NCBI GenBank assembly: GCA_964036315.1
Contig: OZ038478.1
Coordinates: 139,199,860-139,263,859 of the forward strand
DNA length: 64,000 nt
From: Acanthosepion esculentum
Taxonomy: Eukaryota; Mollusca; Cephalopoda; Sepiida; Sepiidae
Direction of reading: 5' to 3'
Made by a program: the position numbers and the translations under genes. The notes under the pieces were generated by a model. That model had not been told where the DNA came from, searched no databases, and saw only the letters and a program-made list of their open reading frames with translations. This document shows, piece by piece, positions 1-11,898 of the stretch (the first letter of the stretch is position 1; each line of letters starts with the position of its first letter).

Positions 1-138
1 AGGACACGCTCAGTATTCCATCTTAAGGTGTTGGAGACGCTGTACATCAGGTCTAGGCGACCGGTTCCTTTTAAACAAAGTGACTGTTTCCTTGGGCTTG
101 CTGTGGTGTGTCTCTAGCAACTTTGTTGGTATTATTTT

Positions 139-479
<341 letters not shown>

Positions 480-539
480 GAAGAGGTTATAATGGTTCCA
501 ACGAGAGAAAAGTGTGTATATTAAAAAGAAGAGAGGTAC

Positions 540-1002
540 CGCAAACTTTTTTGGTTGTAATGTGGGTTTTTAAAAAAATATTATTCTTAATTTTTCATAG
601 TTTTACATAGTTTTACAACACGCGTTTCTGGTCTCTCGACCGTCTTCAAGTAAAGGGTGGAGATTTCCACATATTATTAAAAATAATTATTAAAAATAAT
701 AATTTTTTTTCCTTTATGTTTTTCAATGTTAAATCTTCTCTATATGAGACATTCTCTGTTTTTGTGTTGGTCATTCCAATGTCTTTCTTTAAATGATAGT
801 GAAGAGTTCTGAGCGAAGGGTCATAAAACAATTAAGGTTGGTTTGAGAAGTGATGAATCGGTTGTCTTATGTCTTATCTTTTAATGTTTTAATAACCCCT
901 GTGTGTTCTTAGATCTCTTAGATCTATTTCCATTTTCGTGTGTTCCTGTCAGCATGCGTGTATATATATGTGTGCGTGTACATTCCGCCTGAATACATAC
1001 AT
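540..1002. other. AT-rich spacer, no gene seen
   Basis: No coding region, RNA gene or terminal repeat was recognised. The stretch is AT-rich with short oligo-A and oligo-T runs and a short TATATATG/GTGTG run near 961-980. Confidence 0.6.
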
Positions 1003-1268
1003 TGTGTGTGGGGTCATGATCTATTTAGTTCCGGTTTGAATTTATTTATGAAGTTTTTTTGTTGTATTTGTAGGTAGGAATAATTGTCTATTTGATATAT
1101 CGGCATGATATTAAATTTACCCTGGTTACATTCAAAGATATGTTGTGAAACAAAAAGTTTTCTGTTGTCTGGCAACTTTATGTTGCTTTTGTGTAGGGAT
1201 ACCCTGTTGTTCAGTTGTTGGCTGATGCTTATATATGACTCATATATAGATCATGACCCCCCACACAA
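1003..1268. repeat. Inverted-repeat-bounded segment, possible MITE
   Basis: A segment of about 266 bp is bounded by a near-perfect inverted repeat. The left arm (1003-1023) reads TGTGTGTGGGGTCATGATCTA and the right arm (1247-1267) is its reverse complement with one mismatch. The transposase homology on the minus strand stops at the right arm, which suggests that this segment inserted into, or replaced the end of, that element. The size and the absence of coding sequence fit a MITE. A chance hairpin or a different deletion scar is possible, and no clean target-site duplication was identified. Confidence 0.45.
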
Positions 1269-1269
1269 A

Positions 1270-1892
1270 AGCACACAGCATGCACACATGGTGACCAAAT
1301 ACATTAATTGTAAACTGATGCTGGTGTATAGCCTGTATTGTACCATGTGGATTCGAATCTGCCCACAAATGTTGATTGTATAAATGTATTATTCAATTTC
1401 TTCCAAATGTAATCACATCACTTCAAACAAGACTAAAGAAACAAAGAATTGATCGACAGTTTTTGCAATAATTCGTCGGCAAAAGTTCTCCCATGGTGAG
1501 CGATCAGAGGGCAAAGGACCCTACACACATTGTAAATGCTACAGATACAGGAGCTGCTCTTGAAGTACCCTCCACGCGCTACTATGAGATGTGTGACATG
1601 CTAGGGCCACTTGATGTGTGCTGATATCTGTATTGTCTCTGACAGCCTGCGGAATGTGTTCTTCGTTGTCAAGTGTATGAGTGGATCTTGGTCGTCCTCG
1701 ACCCATAGTTTGTGGTGCCATGGATCCTGTTTCAGAAAGGCAATAATTAAAAGCAGCAATAGATGGATGACTCGACTGCCTTCAGACTGGAAACACTATC
1801 CAATACAGGTGTGCAGCCTCGTGTCCATTACCATTCATGCGGCCGTATGTAAAAATCATATCTACCTGTCTACAACATGAATATCCTGCCAT
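1270..1892 (-). pseudogene. Tc1/mariner-superfamily transposase remnant (DUF4817-type N-terminus)
   Basis: Reading the minus strand from an ATG at 1892, mixed frames give the pattern of the transposases that carry an N-terminal DUF4817 helix-turn-helix. There is an opening block with FTYGRMNGNGHEAAHLY, then a segment resembling RLSETGS, then GRGRPRSTHT followed by a helix-turn-helix-like stretch, then a DDE-domain-like portion ending with WADSNPHGTIQAIHQHQF near 1300. Known members of this family cut and paste DNA by a DDE mechanism in the nucleus. Stops and frame changes occur at several points, so this is a dead copy. The C-terminal catalytic part is missing beyond 1270, where the inverted-repeat segment begins. 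Upstream, TTACACCCTGTATAT (2137-2151) looks like the terminal inverted repeat common in this superfamily. Assignment to the superfamily is fairly secure; the exact family is not. Confidence 0.75.
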
Positions 1893-2136
1893 TGTTAAAT
1901 GGAACACTTCTCAGTTAACTCACTACTACCCACGTTAAAAGTTGAAGACAGTTGAACCACAAATGTACACGAATGACAAATGTAACCTGGTGCATATGGC
2001 AACACAGTGGCATCTATCATAAAATTCTTTAAACTTAAATCAAAAATCAAGCATTTGCGGACATATGTTTATATGGACATTAGTCCTTGTTTTGCTGTGA
2101 GGAACCTGTCCTCAAAGTTCGTAAAAGTATTTTTGT

Positions 2137-2151
2137 TACACCCTGTATATA
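2137..2151 (-). repeat. Probable terminal inverted repeat of the 1.3-2.1 kb transposon remnant
   Basis: The sequence TTACACCCTGTATAT lies about 245 bp upstream of the transposase ATG on the minus strand. From general knowledge, ends like this occur in many invertebrate mariner-like elements. The partner end was not found, consistent with loss at the other side. Confidence 0.5.
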
Positions 2152-2159
2152 GGGACCTC

Positions 2160-3950
2160 CAAGAATTTGCTAAAAATCAGCATGCTCTGATGAAAATATG
2201 CTCCGAATATAATGATAACATAGTTTTATTATCAAAATCTTTATGTTATTATTAGGAGGAAAGATCAAAGTATTTTTGAATATTTATTTCAATTTTTTAC
2301 TCTTTCCTAGAACACTCGAACTTTTGATTAAATGTCTTGCATCAGTGAATATACTATATTTTATAGCTCAGTAAATTTTAGTCTCTTTTTTGCAATGACA
2401 GATACATTAGTTTGGAATTTCTTGCAAAAATCAAATAATAATAGGATTTTGGAGAATTTAAATTTCTTTTTTTGTTTTTTTGTTTTTTGCTTTTAGCAAA
2501 ATTGGATCCCATCATACCGAAAATCTCTTCGGAATCAAAAAGTAAAAAATGCAATAAAACTATGACATTATTTAATTAGAGATGCTCTTAATTGCTTCTC
2601 TGAATAATATATATTAAGGAAAATATTTTCGATGAAAAATGAATTTTGCAAGTTTTCATTTTTTTTTTAAATTTTAATTAGAATAATTTGTAACATTTTT
2701 AAAGGGTTTAAAATTCAGTTTCAATGGTGTAAATTTCAGAAAAGCTTGTTTTAAGTAAAACCACATTTACTCATATATCGTAAAGTTTATGGCAACACTG
2801 AATATTTTAAAAATAATTTTAAGATGTTTTGGTTTGTGTAAAAACATGAAAAGTTTTATAGATACGGTCACCCATACATGATACTATCAGAAAATAATGG
2901 CTGCTTACCATAGTATGCGTAAGCACGTTGCGCAGATTACTTTCTTATAGTAATTTTGATCCTTATTGAGTACCTCGCCATGCCTAACTAACCTATATTT
3001 CAAAAGTAACACTAAGTATTGTCGCAAAACATTTCCTCAGCTGTGAGTTCGATCACTTGTATTCTCGCAAAGGCCTAACTGACGAAACCGTCATTCCAAC
3101 AGAGATTCTAGAAAATGTCTGTTGAAAGATCTAAATATAAAACACAGCTCTGTCTAGGTATATATGGGACATGAACTTTATTTGGATTAATAAAATAGGC
3201 CATAAATTACGAGACATGATCCAAATACAGTAGATCGTTTCAGCAGCATTGTTGGTGATTTCGAAGTTCAAAGATCAGAATGTCTTGTTAAATAAAATAA
3301 CTGATATGTATGCAGACACGCAATAAAATAACCCCTAACACTCTTCAACACTGAATAAAAAGGGAAATACAATCACTGGCATAAGTATATATAAAAATAT
3401 CACATATTAATGTGATTATGTGTAAAATATTTTGTGGATTTCGCATTCTAACATGCATCACCCAAAGATTCCAAGGGTGAAATCAAGTCACATGTAAGCT
3501 CTACTGACTTTAATTCATTTATACATTGATATGAACGACTTCTCAGGAATGTGATTTTCTTGATGCTGTTGTCCAAAGAAGGCAATCACAGAGTGCGGTG
3601 CCTTTGGAAAGTACCTGAAAACCATTTTTTACATATTGATGAAGCTATTTTAATTGTATTTTCTACGAGTATGTCAACACTTAATAACATCAACTGTGAA
3701 CATGGTCACAATGTGCTGACCGTGTTTGTAAAATAAATAACAAAGATTCCCAAAATTAAGTTAAAAATAAAAATATCCTTGATAATGGCTAAAAGAATAA
3801 AAGTGCTTGAATATACAAAACATTTGGATTTGCAGAGCATTCGAGAAATTTTTACACACTTTATGTTTAGAAAGGAAAGAAAACTAATACGAACATAAGA
3901 AATATTAAATAAAAAACTTAAACGCAATACCTTTACAGTCGTATTTACTG
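2160..3950. other. AT-rich region, no gene recognised
   Basis: About 1.8 kb of AT-rich DNA with many in-frame stops on both strands and several oligo-T runs (for example 2468-2492). No protein family, RNA gene or long repeat was recognised. Short open frames here look like chance. Confidence 0.6.
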
Positions 3951-3954
3951 AAAA

Positions 3955-4388
3955 TTATATATATATATATATATATTACTCTTACCTTCGATGTTGGTAA
4001 ATTAAGATGAAATAACTTTTCTTGTTTTAAGTTTTTTCTTTCTTTAACTGTTTTTGTTGATTTTGTTCCTAAAATAAGAACAAGTGCATTGCAAACAATC
4101 TTGCGTTTGTCACAATTTGCATTGCTTTCGGTCACAGCGCGCGCACATTACTATTTGCTTTGAAAATGAAACAAAACAGTGTTTGTCATCAGTAATTCTT
4201 ACCCTAATAATTTATTGTCGATGTAAACTATTGTTTGCATTCTGCATAGAGCGATATAGGACCGAAAAGATAAGGGAAATTTAAAAATAATTTATCTGTA
4301 CATAAGTTGAAATTTCCCACGCATGGAAACTCATAGATATAGATAAATAGACAGATAGATATGAACCGACACAGATATGAACAGAGAG

Positions 4389-4457
<69 letters not shown>
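3955..4457. repeat. Microsatellites (TA)n and (TAGA)n
   Basis: A (TA)n tract lies at 3955-3976 and a long pure (TAGA)n tract at about 4389-4457. The open frames through the tetranucleotide tract (Ser-Ile-Tyr-Leu repeats on the minus strand) are translation artefacts. Confidence 0.95.
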
Positions 4458-4787
4458 CTCCATCTTTTACATATTTGACACAAGGTCTGTTCTATCGAAT
4501 TGTTAGATGTCTTGATTTCACTTTCTATGTGAGAACTTGGAAACTTTGTTGTGTTAATATCATTGCTAGCTGCAGGATCATATAATTTAAATAAAGTGTA
4601 TTTCGGCAGGAAGAATTCTTTCAAACGTGTTTGGTTGAATAATATCAATATGTCCATTTATGGATGTTTTAATTTTGCTTTCCCTGAAATGTTTGAAAGA
4701 ATTGCTACCGAAATACAGTTTTTTCAAACAATTATGTTTGAATTCATATATACAATAAATAATAATATACTTAAAATTATAATATAT

Positions 4788-5240
4788 TTATACAATTATC
4801 AGGTCCAACCAGACGTCTCCATATTGCAAAGTAACGAGCACTCCACAGAAGAGAACGAGGCCAGTCCGTAAATACTGAAGTAGGAGGTTGAGTTGGCAGT
4901 AAGGAGCTTGAAACCTGGCAATTCACTCGGAGTGTATAATATTCCCTCTTACTTGATAAATCATGGAGGTGAAGAAACTATCAAAGTCATAGCATCACAA
5001 TGCCAGAAGATTTGGGAACAAAATGTGGCTGTCAGAGAAACAAGCAGGTTTTAGAAGTGGACGAACTACAATGGAATAGGTCTTCAATTGTAGGATCCTC
5101 GTTGAGAAATACCTGCAACATTAGAAGGATGTGTTCCACAACCATGTTGATTATAAGAAAGCATTTGACAAATCCTTATGGAATTCAATGTAGATTACGG
5201 AATTATCCAAATCATCCATGTCCTCTATAAAGAGTATATA
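4788..5240 (+). pseudogene. RTE-type LINE reverse transcriptase fragment
   Basis: Frame-shifted translation gives the landmarks of the RTE-like reverse transcriptases often annotated as craniofacial-development-protein-2-like in invertebrate genomes. LYNYQ comes first, then EVELAVRSLKPGNSLGVYN (the usual KSPG(V)DN region) from 4884, then HGGEETIKVI, then a motif A-like HNHVDYKKAFDKSLW near 5135-5180. Motif A normally carries the catalytic Asp in a (V/I)DYKKAFD context, which is visible here. The YADD-box region, endonuclease and tail are absent, and several stops and frame changes are present. It abuts an unrelated LINE tail at about 5250. Confidence 0.8.
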
Positions 5241-5283
5241 TAGTTCTCCAGCTGCATGCTAAAACCTGTCCCTGTTTTCAAAG

Positions 5284-5575
5284 ATGAAGCATTCTCATTC
5301 CCTTCGTAATTTATTAGTAAGAATTAAGTTCCACTCAGACAGCTTCTTCGCAAGAACTGTTGCATTGTGGAACAGATTCCCGGCAGAATGTTTTCCCAAT
5401 CAATACAATCTTGATCACTTCATGTCTACAGTTAACTATCTTTCCTACATAACCTCATGAACTTCACCCTAACCTTTTCTTACACTCATACAACACCACA
5501 CATTAACTCTCTAACTTGTGTGGCTCTTGGATCTTCTATAAAAAATATATATCCAGCTCAATAAATCGAGATTTT
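5284..5575 (+). pseudogene. 3' tail of a non-LTR retrotransposon (C-terminus plus 3' UTR)
   Basis: An open frame of 58 codons (5284-5460, ending TGA) contains SFFARTVALWNRFPAECFP then NLDHF. This matches the widespread LINE C-terminal pattern (x)RTxxLWNSLPxxCFP(x)xYNLxxFKSxVN. The DNA that follows (5461-5575) resembles the 3' UTR seen after the related tail at 17.9 kb, including a TGTGGCTCTTGGATCTTCTATAA-like stretch. Everything upstream of this tail is missing, as expected of a 5'-truncated LINE insertion. The family is the same as, or close to, the copies at 17.64-18.03 kb and 18.2-18.9 kb. Confidence 0.75.
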
Positions 5576-6930
5576 TGAAATAATCTGGAATACGAAGAAT
5601 TCACTGAGTTCACAGGATATTATAGCGTCGATGGTCGACTAGAATGCATTACTATAAAAATATATGCAATAGAAAATATATTTTCAATAAATTTATTTTA
5701 CCCACGTAGATAGTGTCACGCTTTGGGGTCACTGTTATTGAATATCTTCGAAAGTCACTCTCGTGTATCTTCTAATATTCTATCTTCTCCAATAACCTTA
5801 TGAACTTAAACCGATTCTTTTTTACACATGCTCTTTTTTTTACACATACTCATATTATGCATAGCACTAAATGGCGATAAGAAGAGTAAAATATACAGGA
5901 AATAATTTATAGCTGGATCGCACATCGCACAAATCACGGTTATTGAGATATGGACTATTGAGAGCTCAATGGTCATTGAGTTACTGACATTTGGGGTTCT
6001 ATTCTCGCTGAGAAATATAATACTATACGCCGCCCCGGAGTGTCTAGTAAAACAACTTTTCTCAATGTTTACAACAGATATATTAAATGTGACAATAGGA
6101 AACGCTTAAATGAAGGTAACAAAAAATAACGCTAGGTAAGAAATAATCTACGTATATATGGGGAAAGTTATCACGAATGTCAGTTTGCTTCAAAATTAGA
6201 GTGTATAAAAGAATTTTAACATTAACTCGTTACATAAATGACGTTAAAATACGTCATTCTTTAAGTCAGGTAATAAACACCATGTGAACAGGGAGATAGA
6301 TAGATAGATGTGTGAATGGAATCATAGATAAATATATGCTGAGGCACACCAACTAGACAAGAACGCGATAATATTTAGGGATAAACTAACGTCAAGAAAA
6401 TCGTGACAGAATTGAAAGTAGTTGCTTTAAAGTCAAGTGTTTCATTTCACTCTCTATATTGTGCATGCCAAAAAATCTGCAAAGAAATTTATAATACATT
6501 TGCTTATTTTGTGTCGTGTTTGTCTTGTTTTCGATATGTTGCACGTAGAAAACAAGATATTTACAAAAGTTACCGAACCGAAAATATATGTTCACTATGT
6601 AGACTATTTATTTTATTCCAGATGAAATCAAAAATGAAATTGATAATCATATTGAAAAAAAACTCTGTCCTTAACTTTCCCCATTCTTAGATATTCCCGT
6701 AGAATTCAGTAGTAATACATTCACTATTTCGTTATACAATAACACTAGTAGGAATTCCTGCCATCTTAATTTTATAACTGAATATCCACTTAGATATAAA
6801 ATAAGTGTTAAAAAATTTCCTCAAGTGATCGAATGCATCCTCTTGTTCACTGTTCCTTAAAGAAGTCAATAATGTGAAAGAGACGCTAGTTATCGACGGT
6901 TTTCCGAAATACCTCATCGATCACCAGATT
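5576..6930. other. AT-rich spacer, no gene recognised
   Basis: No family was recognised in any frame. A short (TAGA)n tract occurs at about 6295-6309. The overlapping small frames at 6.4-6.7 kb on both strands have no family signature and are treated as chance. Confidence 0.6.
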
Positions 6931-9120
6931 ATACTAGTTTGATGAGCCCGCGAGTCCTAGAAGATCCCGTTCGTTACAAAACTAATTCTAGCTAAAATCA
7001 GGCGGCACGGAGACATCGCGCTTGCTGTTGCCTCATCCGGGATTGCGGCCACATTGCTGTCGGGCGAACGGACGCCGCACTCTATGTTTTGACTTCCGCT
7101 TGACGTTGCCAAGGCCGAAATTCCAACTTGCAGCGTTTCAAAACATTCGGGTCAGGCTGACGTATTAAGACGTTGTAAACTCATAGTGTGGGACGAGTGT
7201 ACTATGACTCACAAACAAGCACTCGAGGCGTTGAATAGGTCCTTTCAAGACATTAGGAACTCCACTGCTTTCATGGATGGCTTGACTCTCCTTCTGTCAG
7301 GTGACCTTCGACAAACCCTGCCTGTCATTCCATAAGGGACAAGGCCGCTAGCCCTCGGGGAGGGCCGAACGCCTTCAGATGCAGAAGGCTACATTAACTT
7401 GGGAACACTGTGTTCAGTTGTTGACACCCATCAACAGCTCAGAGATGCCATCATTCCGCATCTTATTGCCAACTACTGAGAACTTGAGTGGCTCTCTGAA
7501 AGAGCTGTTCTTGCTCCAAAAAACACCACAGTTACTAGCATTAATGAGCAATTCTTGCAGTGCATTCTCGGGGTTGATTACATCTACAAATCCATTGACA
7601 GAACGCCCGACCCGGACAACCTTACAGACTACCCGGTCGAACTTCTGAATTCCTTAGTACCGGCGGGGCTTCCGCTTCACACACTGAGACTGAAAGTGGG
7701 CGCGCCCTTTATGCTTTTGCGTAAACTGGAAACACCAATTCTTACCGGTTGCGGAAGGGGTGAAACTGTATTCATACCGCGCATGTATCTATCTCTGTCG
7801 GGTTCAGATGTGTCCTTTACATTCTGCCAGTCGCAGTTTCTCGTCAGACTTTGCTTTGCAATGTCTATTAATAAATCACAGGGTAAAACACTACGTGTCG
7901 CGGGAATTCACCTTGGAGAGCAATGTTTTTCCCCACGGCCGATTTTACGTAGGCTGTTCGCATTTAGGTAAAAGCGAGGACGTATTCGTCTTCACTCCCA
8001 GAGGTTCTGCAAAAAATGTCGTTTACAAGGAGGTTCTGTAGGTTGATGGGACGTAGGCGGCGGCTGAGAGTTTACCACTATGCGGTCTTCAGGACTGTAC
8101 AAACCGTCGGCGACATTACAAACCGCCACGCAAAGCTCCGATTCCCAAGAGCAGTTTTCCCTATTACCACACCTTCACAGCCTACCTGCCTTACAGACGT
8201 CCGTGAAATGTGTCTCCCATTGTTACTACACCGCACCAGATAAACACTTCCTTCCACCTGCCTTCGGCGTATTCGCATGGCAGCTTGCGTTTTCTGTCAA
8301 ACCCTCCCGTCTATTGCCACTGTCATATCCATTACACCACTACCATCTACGCATGGAGGCATCAATAATTGTGTTAAGCGCCCCCCCCCCAGGTAAATGC
8401 TGTATCCATTCCCAACATTTTTGAATATCTCAGCGCTACAGGGAGCTTGCAATGACATGCGCTTTCCCTAGGTTTTAGTGTTCAGTCCCATCATACAGTT
8501 GATCACCGGCAGTGCTACATGAAACGCATCACCGACATCACTCTTCACATTTGTGGGAATTGTTTGGAATCTCTGTACTGGTTTCGCCTATTGAATTAAT
8601 CTACACCTGTACAATGTGTCTGCTGCAGGGATTTGGCATCGTGGAATCCTTCTGGGGCCAGCCAGTTAATTCCGTCTCCGCCTTGCTTCTCATACACCTA
8701 CCTGTTGACCTGTTTGCGGTAGTGCCATCGCCATCTTTCCAACAAGACTAAGCAAGCCGTACTTAAGTAGGGTCGGGTATGTGAACGTGTGCAAACTGGA
8801 GAAGAGCAGCTTTGCCGACCACCGACGCCGACAGGTTAAGCGAGTCCTACGGTGAAAACGCAACCATTATTTTACATTGCCAGAATTAAAAATCTTGACC
8901 GATTATGAACGGGTAGCAATCTTCGGGTAAGCACGGAGCAGCAACATAGCAGCCACCTATTGCAACCAATTGCCCTTGATCTCACTGATTTTGCTACCAG
9001 TGAGATTTCCGACCTATCAGTGAGCTAAACAACTGCGGATACGTGCGTAAGTTCAATAATGCAAACTCCAAAGCAATTTAACTGCATAAAACTCCGAGCA
9101 ACGCCGGGCTTTACTGCTAG
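6930..9120 (+). mobile_element. 5'-truncated autonomous Helitron (helicase half plus 3' terminus)
   Basis: The segment begins with a degraded PIF1-type helicase and ends with a classic Helitron 3' terminus: a CG-rich short hairpin region (CTCCGAGCAACGCCGGGC at about 9091-9108), then CTAG at 9117-9120, with T as the next base. Helitrons end in CTRR and insert between A and T. The Rep half that should precede the helicase is absent, so this copy is truncated on the 5' side. The 1.1 kb between the helicase stop and the end (8042-9090) is non-coding 3' sequence with no recognised gene. Confidence 0.8.
6940..8041 (+). pseudogene. Helitron PIF1-like DNA helicase, degraded
   Basis: The known role of this domain is to unwind DNA at the nicked end during rolling-circle transposition. 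Visible SF1/PIF1 landmarks are DIALAVASSGIAATLL just after the P-loop position, a Walker B-like KLIVWDECTM (about 7179-7208), LLLSGDLRQTLPVIP (motif III, about 7290-7334), GAPFMLLRKL, then LCFAMSINKSQGKTL (7850-7895), and a terminal YVGCSHLGKSEDVFVF leading to a stop at 8039-8041. Expected features that are lost: the Walker A GGTGKT at about 6945-6970 is unrecognisable, the usual Arg of the YVxxSR motif reads His, stops occur near 7089 and 7333, and at least three frame changes are needed. It is certainly inactive. Confidence 0.85.
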
Positions 9121-9463
9121 TGAAACTATAAAATTGAAGCATTACAGAAAAACAAATGAACTAAGTAAAATCTTGCACAAAAGAGAAAGAAAGTATTGAG
9201 TGATTGTTTTTACGGCTCATCAACACTTTGCGAGTCTTTTAAAGCCAGAAAATATGTTTAGATTGTAAGAATTTAATTTTAGATAATAATTATTTGATGG
9301 TACAAGTCTTCGTAAATAATTCAAACCCGGGGGATAAGAGGGGAGTCGTACCTTTTAGATGTATTTGCACGTAAGTGAATATATCGAACTCAACTGGAAT
9401 TGGAACTCCGCTCTCTCAATGAACATTCCCGAGAACATTATCAATTACACCAACCGCACATCT

Positions 9464-9583
9464 AAGTTTACAGCACCAGGTATTCCCAAGCGGTCATCCA
9501 TCTAGGTACTGACTAGTCTCGATGTTGCTTAACTTTGGCGATCGTACTGGAACCGGTGATTCAACCTGAGGCGGCCGTAAGCC
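9464..9583 (-). pseudogene. 5S rRNA-like sequence, copy 1
   Basis: Read on the minus strand, about 120 bp resembles metazoan 5S rRNA along its whole length. It has a start like GGCTTACGGCCGCCTCAGG, a centre with AAGTTAAGCAAC, then GTACCTAGATGG, and an end like GGAATACCTGGTGCTGTAAA. These correspond to the 5S internal promoter region and the 3' stem. Several substitutions, including in the central region, suggest a pseudogene or the head of a 5S-derived SINE and not a functional gene. Flanking sequence is shared with copy 2. Confidence 0.75.
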
Positions 9584-10041
9584 TCTCGTTGCTGAAGAAT
9601 AATTAATAGAAATAGGTACTCATCTGAAATCGGCCGAACAGACACTAATTATTCTATAAAACTAAAAAGATAATGTAGGAGATGTAAAAATTAGAATAAA
9701 TGAGAAAATAATTAAAAATAAAAACTGGTTTGAAATGGGTTAAAACCAAATTTCTTAAAGGATGAGATCTACACTTAAAGTAAAAATAATCGTTTCGAAA
9801 CTTAACATCTGTCATGTTTTATCTGGATAATGCTGATTTTGTTGAAATTAAATTCTTTTCGGATAACGTTCATTAATCGATAAAACTTCCAATTAAAGGT
9901 TTCTCAGAGTGTGAGGGGTGGATTCACACGTTTCCCAAGGGTATTTGCGCGTAAGTGAATATAATGTAGTTGACTGGAATTGGAACTGGGCTCTAAGCTT
10001 TTCAATTCCAGGCCGTTATCGATTACACCACCCGCACGTTC

Positions 10042-10204
10042 AAGCTTACAGTATCTGGTAATACCGAACGATCAACCATATAGGCAGTTACCATTCTTGA
10101 CATTGATTAATTTAGGCGATCCTACGAGATCCCTTGTTGGAAAGCCCTTGACCTAGTGGTGAATTTATGTCCATTCCTTTTAACGTGATATGACCGTACG
10201 GCAG
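10042..10204 (-). pseudogene. 5S rRNA-like sequence, copy 2, with internal insertion
   Basis: On the minus strand the sequence opens with GCCGTACGGTCATATCACG (compare a 5S start such as GCCTACGGCCATACCAC). It ends with ATTACCAGATACTGTAAGCT, the 5S 3' end pattern. About 40 bp of unrelated sequence appears inserted in the first third, and the rest is more diverged than copy 1. The flanking DNA (about 9900-10041) matches that of copy 1 (about 9325-9463), giving a unit spacing of about 577 bp. Confidence 0.65.
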
Positions 10205-11560
10205 AAGGAATATAATTTCTTAGATGTGTAAAAAAATAAAATAAGAGAAAAATAAACAAAAAATAAGGAATAACAAGAAAAAGAAAAACATTTAAGAAGG
10301 AAAAAACATGACGAAATGAAATCATTTTAAGCACAAAAATATTGAATGAGAGAAGCAGGTAAAAGAACATGACAAATTATCTTCAATGAAAGAAATCAAA
10401 ACGAAGACTCATAAGTGTTTACAGGGCAGCTGCCGTCAGCATTTACATGATTCGCTTTCTTTTGACGCATGTGCGACTTTATTGTACTTCTCTCTTGTTA
10501 ATCAAACTTTTTAAAAATGGTTTAATTTGGGTCCAAAACAAATTTCGCGTCCAGTTTATTTCCGGTGAGCATTCTTAGCGAGCAATTTTACAAAACTGTA
10601 AAAATCTTTGACAAATCTAGAGATTTGGCCGTAAGCAGAAGCGAGACATAACAGAGGGAATTATCACGAGAGGAAGAATAAAAAAGTGGCTGTGAATGAA
10701 TGTTGATCCCCGCGTGTACACTCCGCTCCTGATGATTGTATATACTAGAAAGATCTGTGAAAATTACACGAATTTCTTATTAAATATTTCTAAAGAATCT
10801 TAATTTTTAACTCTTAAATAAAAAGGATTGAATAATCCCCTGACGAGTTTGTTGCTATTTCACCCGTTAAAGTTTGTTGGAAAAGTGTAATTACCGCTGT
10901 AGAAAAAAAATAGTAATTCAGTGACGTGAGAAAAAAGAACGAAACCAAACTTTTAAGATTCAAACGTTTTATGAGTATAACAGTATACAAAAAAAATGAT
11001 ATTTTCCGGACTTATCTTGTCACAGAAAATAAAATCCTGTTAACAGTTCTTTGAAGTCATATGATTTCTTGTTGTGGTTTCGCAGCAATATCTTCGCGTC
11101 TGGACTTCCTGAGAACCGAGAAGTTATTCACGAGGAGTAGGCGCTACAATCCCGGGTTCCACAGAGCTGTTGATGAAGCTTTTTCCAAAAATACTGTTTT
11201 TGTAAGGGCTACTCGTTTAAAGACAGGAAAGAGGAAGAAATATTCAAACAAATCGGGATGAGACAGCTTCAGTAAGGGGCCTTCTGATGTGTTCATTTTC
11301 AGTCAGTAACATACATTCTTTTAACAAAGCCAAACTACCCGTTCAAAGGTGGTTACTCAAAAAGACTTGTAACAATTCCAATAAGTTATACGACAATAAA
11401 ATATCCGTAGAAATGCTTAACAACTTTAACAAAATGTTGCCATAACTAATATAAATATGAATTCTGGTCGTTATTTTAAGAACTGTGTAGAAATGAAAAG
11501 ACGTTTTCCATTTCACTAGAATAACCGTCAAACACTTTTTTCTTTCTTTCTTTCATTCAT
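10205..11560. other. AT-rich spacer, no gene recognised
   Basis: No protein family or RNA gene was recognised on either strand. Short open frames at 11.06-11.26 kb and 11.34-11.53 kb have no motif and are treated as chance. Confidence 0.6.
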
Positions 11561-11622
11561 TTATTTTCTCACTGAAAATTAAGTAGTATGTTTCCCCTAT
11601 GTCAACGCGATCAAAACGGCAT
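11560..11622 (+). repeat. Short dispersed repeat, also at 16.80-16.86 kb
   Basis: The stretch TTTTCTCACTGAAAATTAAG and the next 40 bp (with CCCCTATGTCAACGCGATCAA) is matched imperfectly at 16798-16858 (TTTTCTCACTGAAACCAAG, then CCCCACTTTCCACGAAATCAA). The two copies lie either side of Gypsy-1 in the same orientation. The family is unknown. Confidence 0.5.
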
Positions 11623-11898
11623 AGTCCATTAGTTATGAGATATTGGCTTGAGACATTAAACGCTTTTATCTTCCCTTATTTCTTTCTTTCTAGCTACTCC
11701 CCCGTCTTACGAACATTTAATAATAACTTTAAAATGATTCAGCAGCCGATGTTATTTTATATAACTTATAGTCATTTCTTTATTTGGTGATTGCTTACTC
11801 GGTTTCCGTCGTTCGATAGAGTGTGGTTGAAAAATGGTTTATTAATCGCGGTCGCCATTGCTTCTCGGTCTTTTGGTTCGAGGTGGTTCAAATAATAT

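Larger units (their letters stand above)
9325..10204 (-). repeat. Two tandem 5S-containing units, about 577 bp apart
   Basis: The motif CGTAAGTGAATATA occurs at about 9372 and 9949, each followed by AACTGGAATTGGAACT-like sequence and then by a 5S-like block. The unit therefore repeats with a period of about 577 bp. It could be a fossil of a 5S rDNA tandem array, or two insertions of a 5S-derived SINE in the same orientation. AT-rich filler at 9600-9900 carries no gene. Confidence 0.6.

Noticed and set aside
4281..4657. Two minus-strand open frames with Ile-Tyr-Leu-Ser repeats
   Set aside because: They run through the (TAGA)n tract. No recognisable domain outside it.
11061..11261. A tRNA-like or small gene around the CCCGGGTTCCACA sequence
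   Set aside because: No cloverleaf, and no B-box of the GGTTCGAATCC type in the right spacing, could be drawn by eye.
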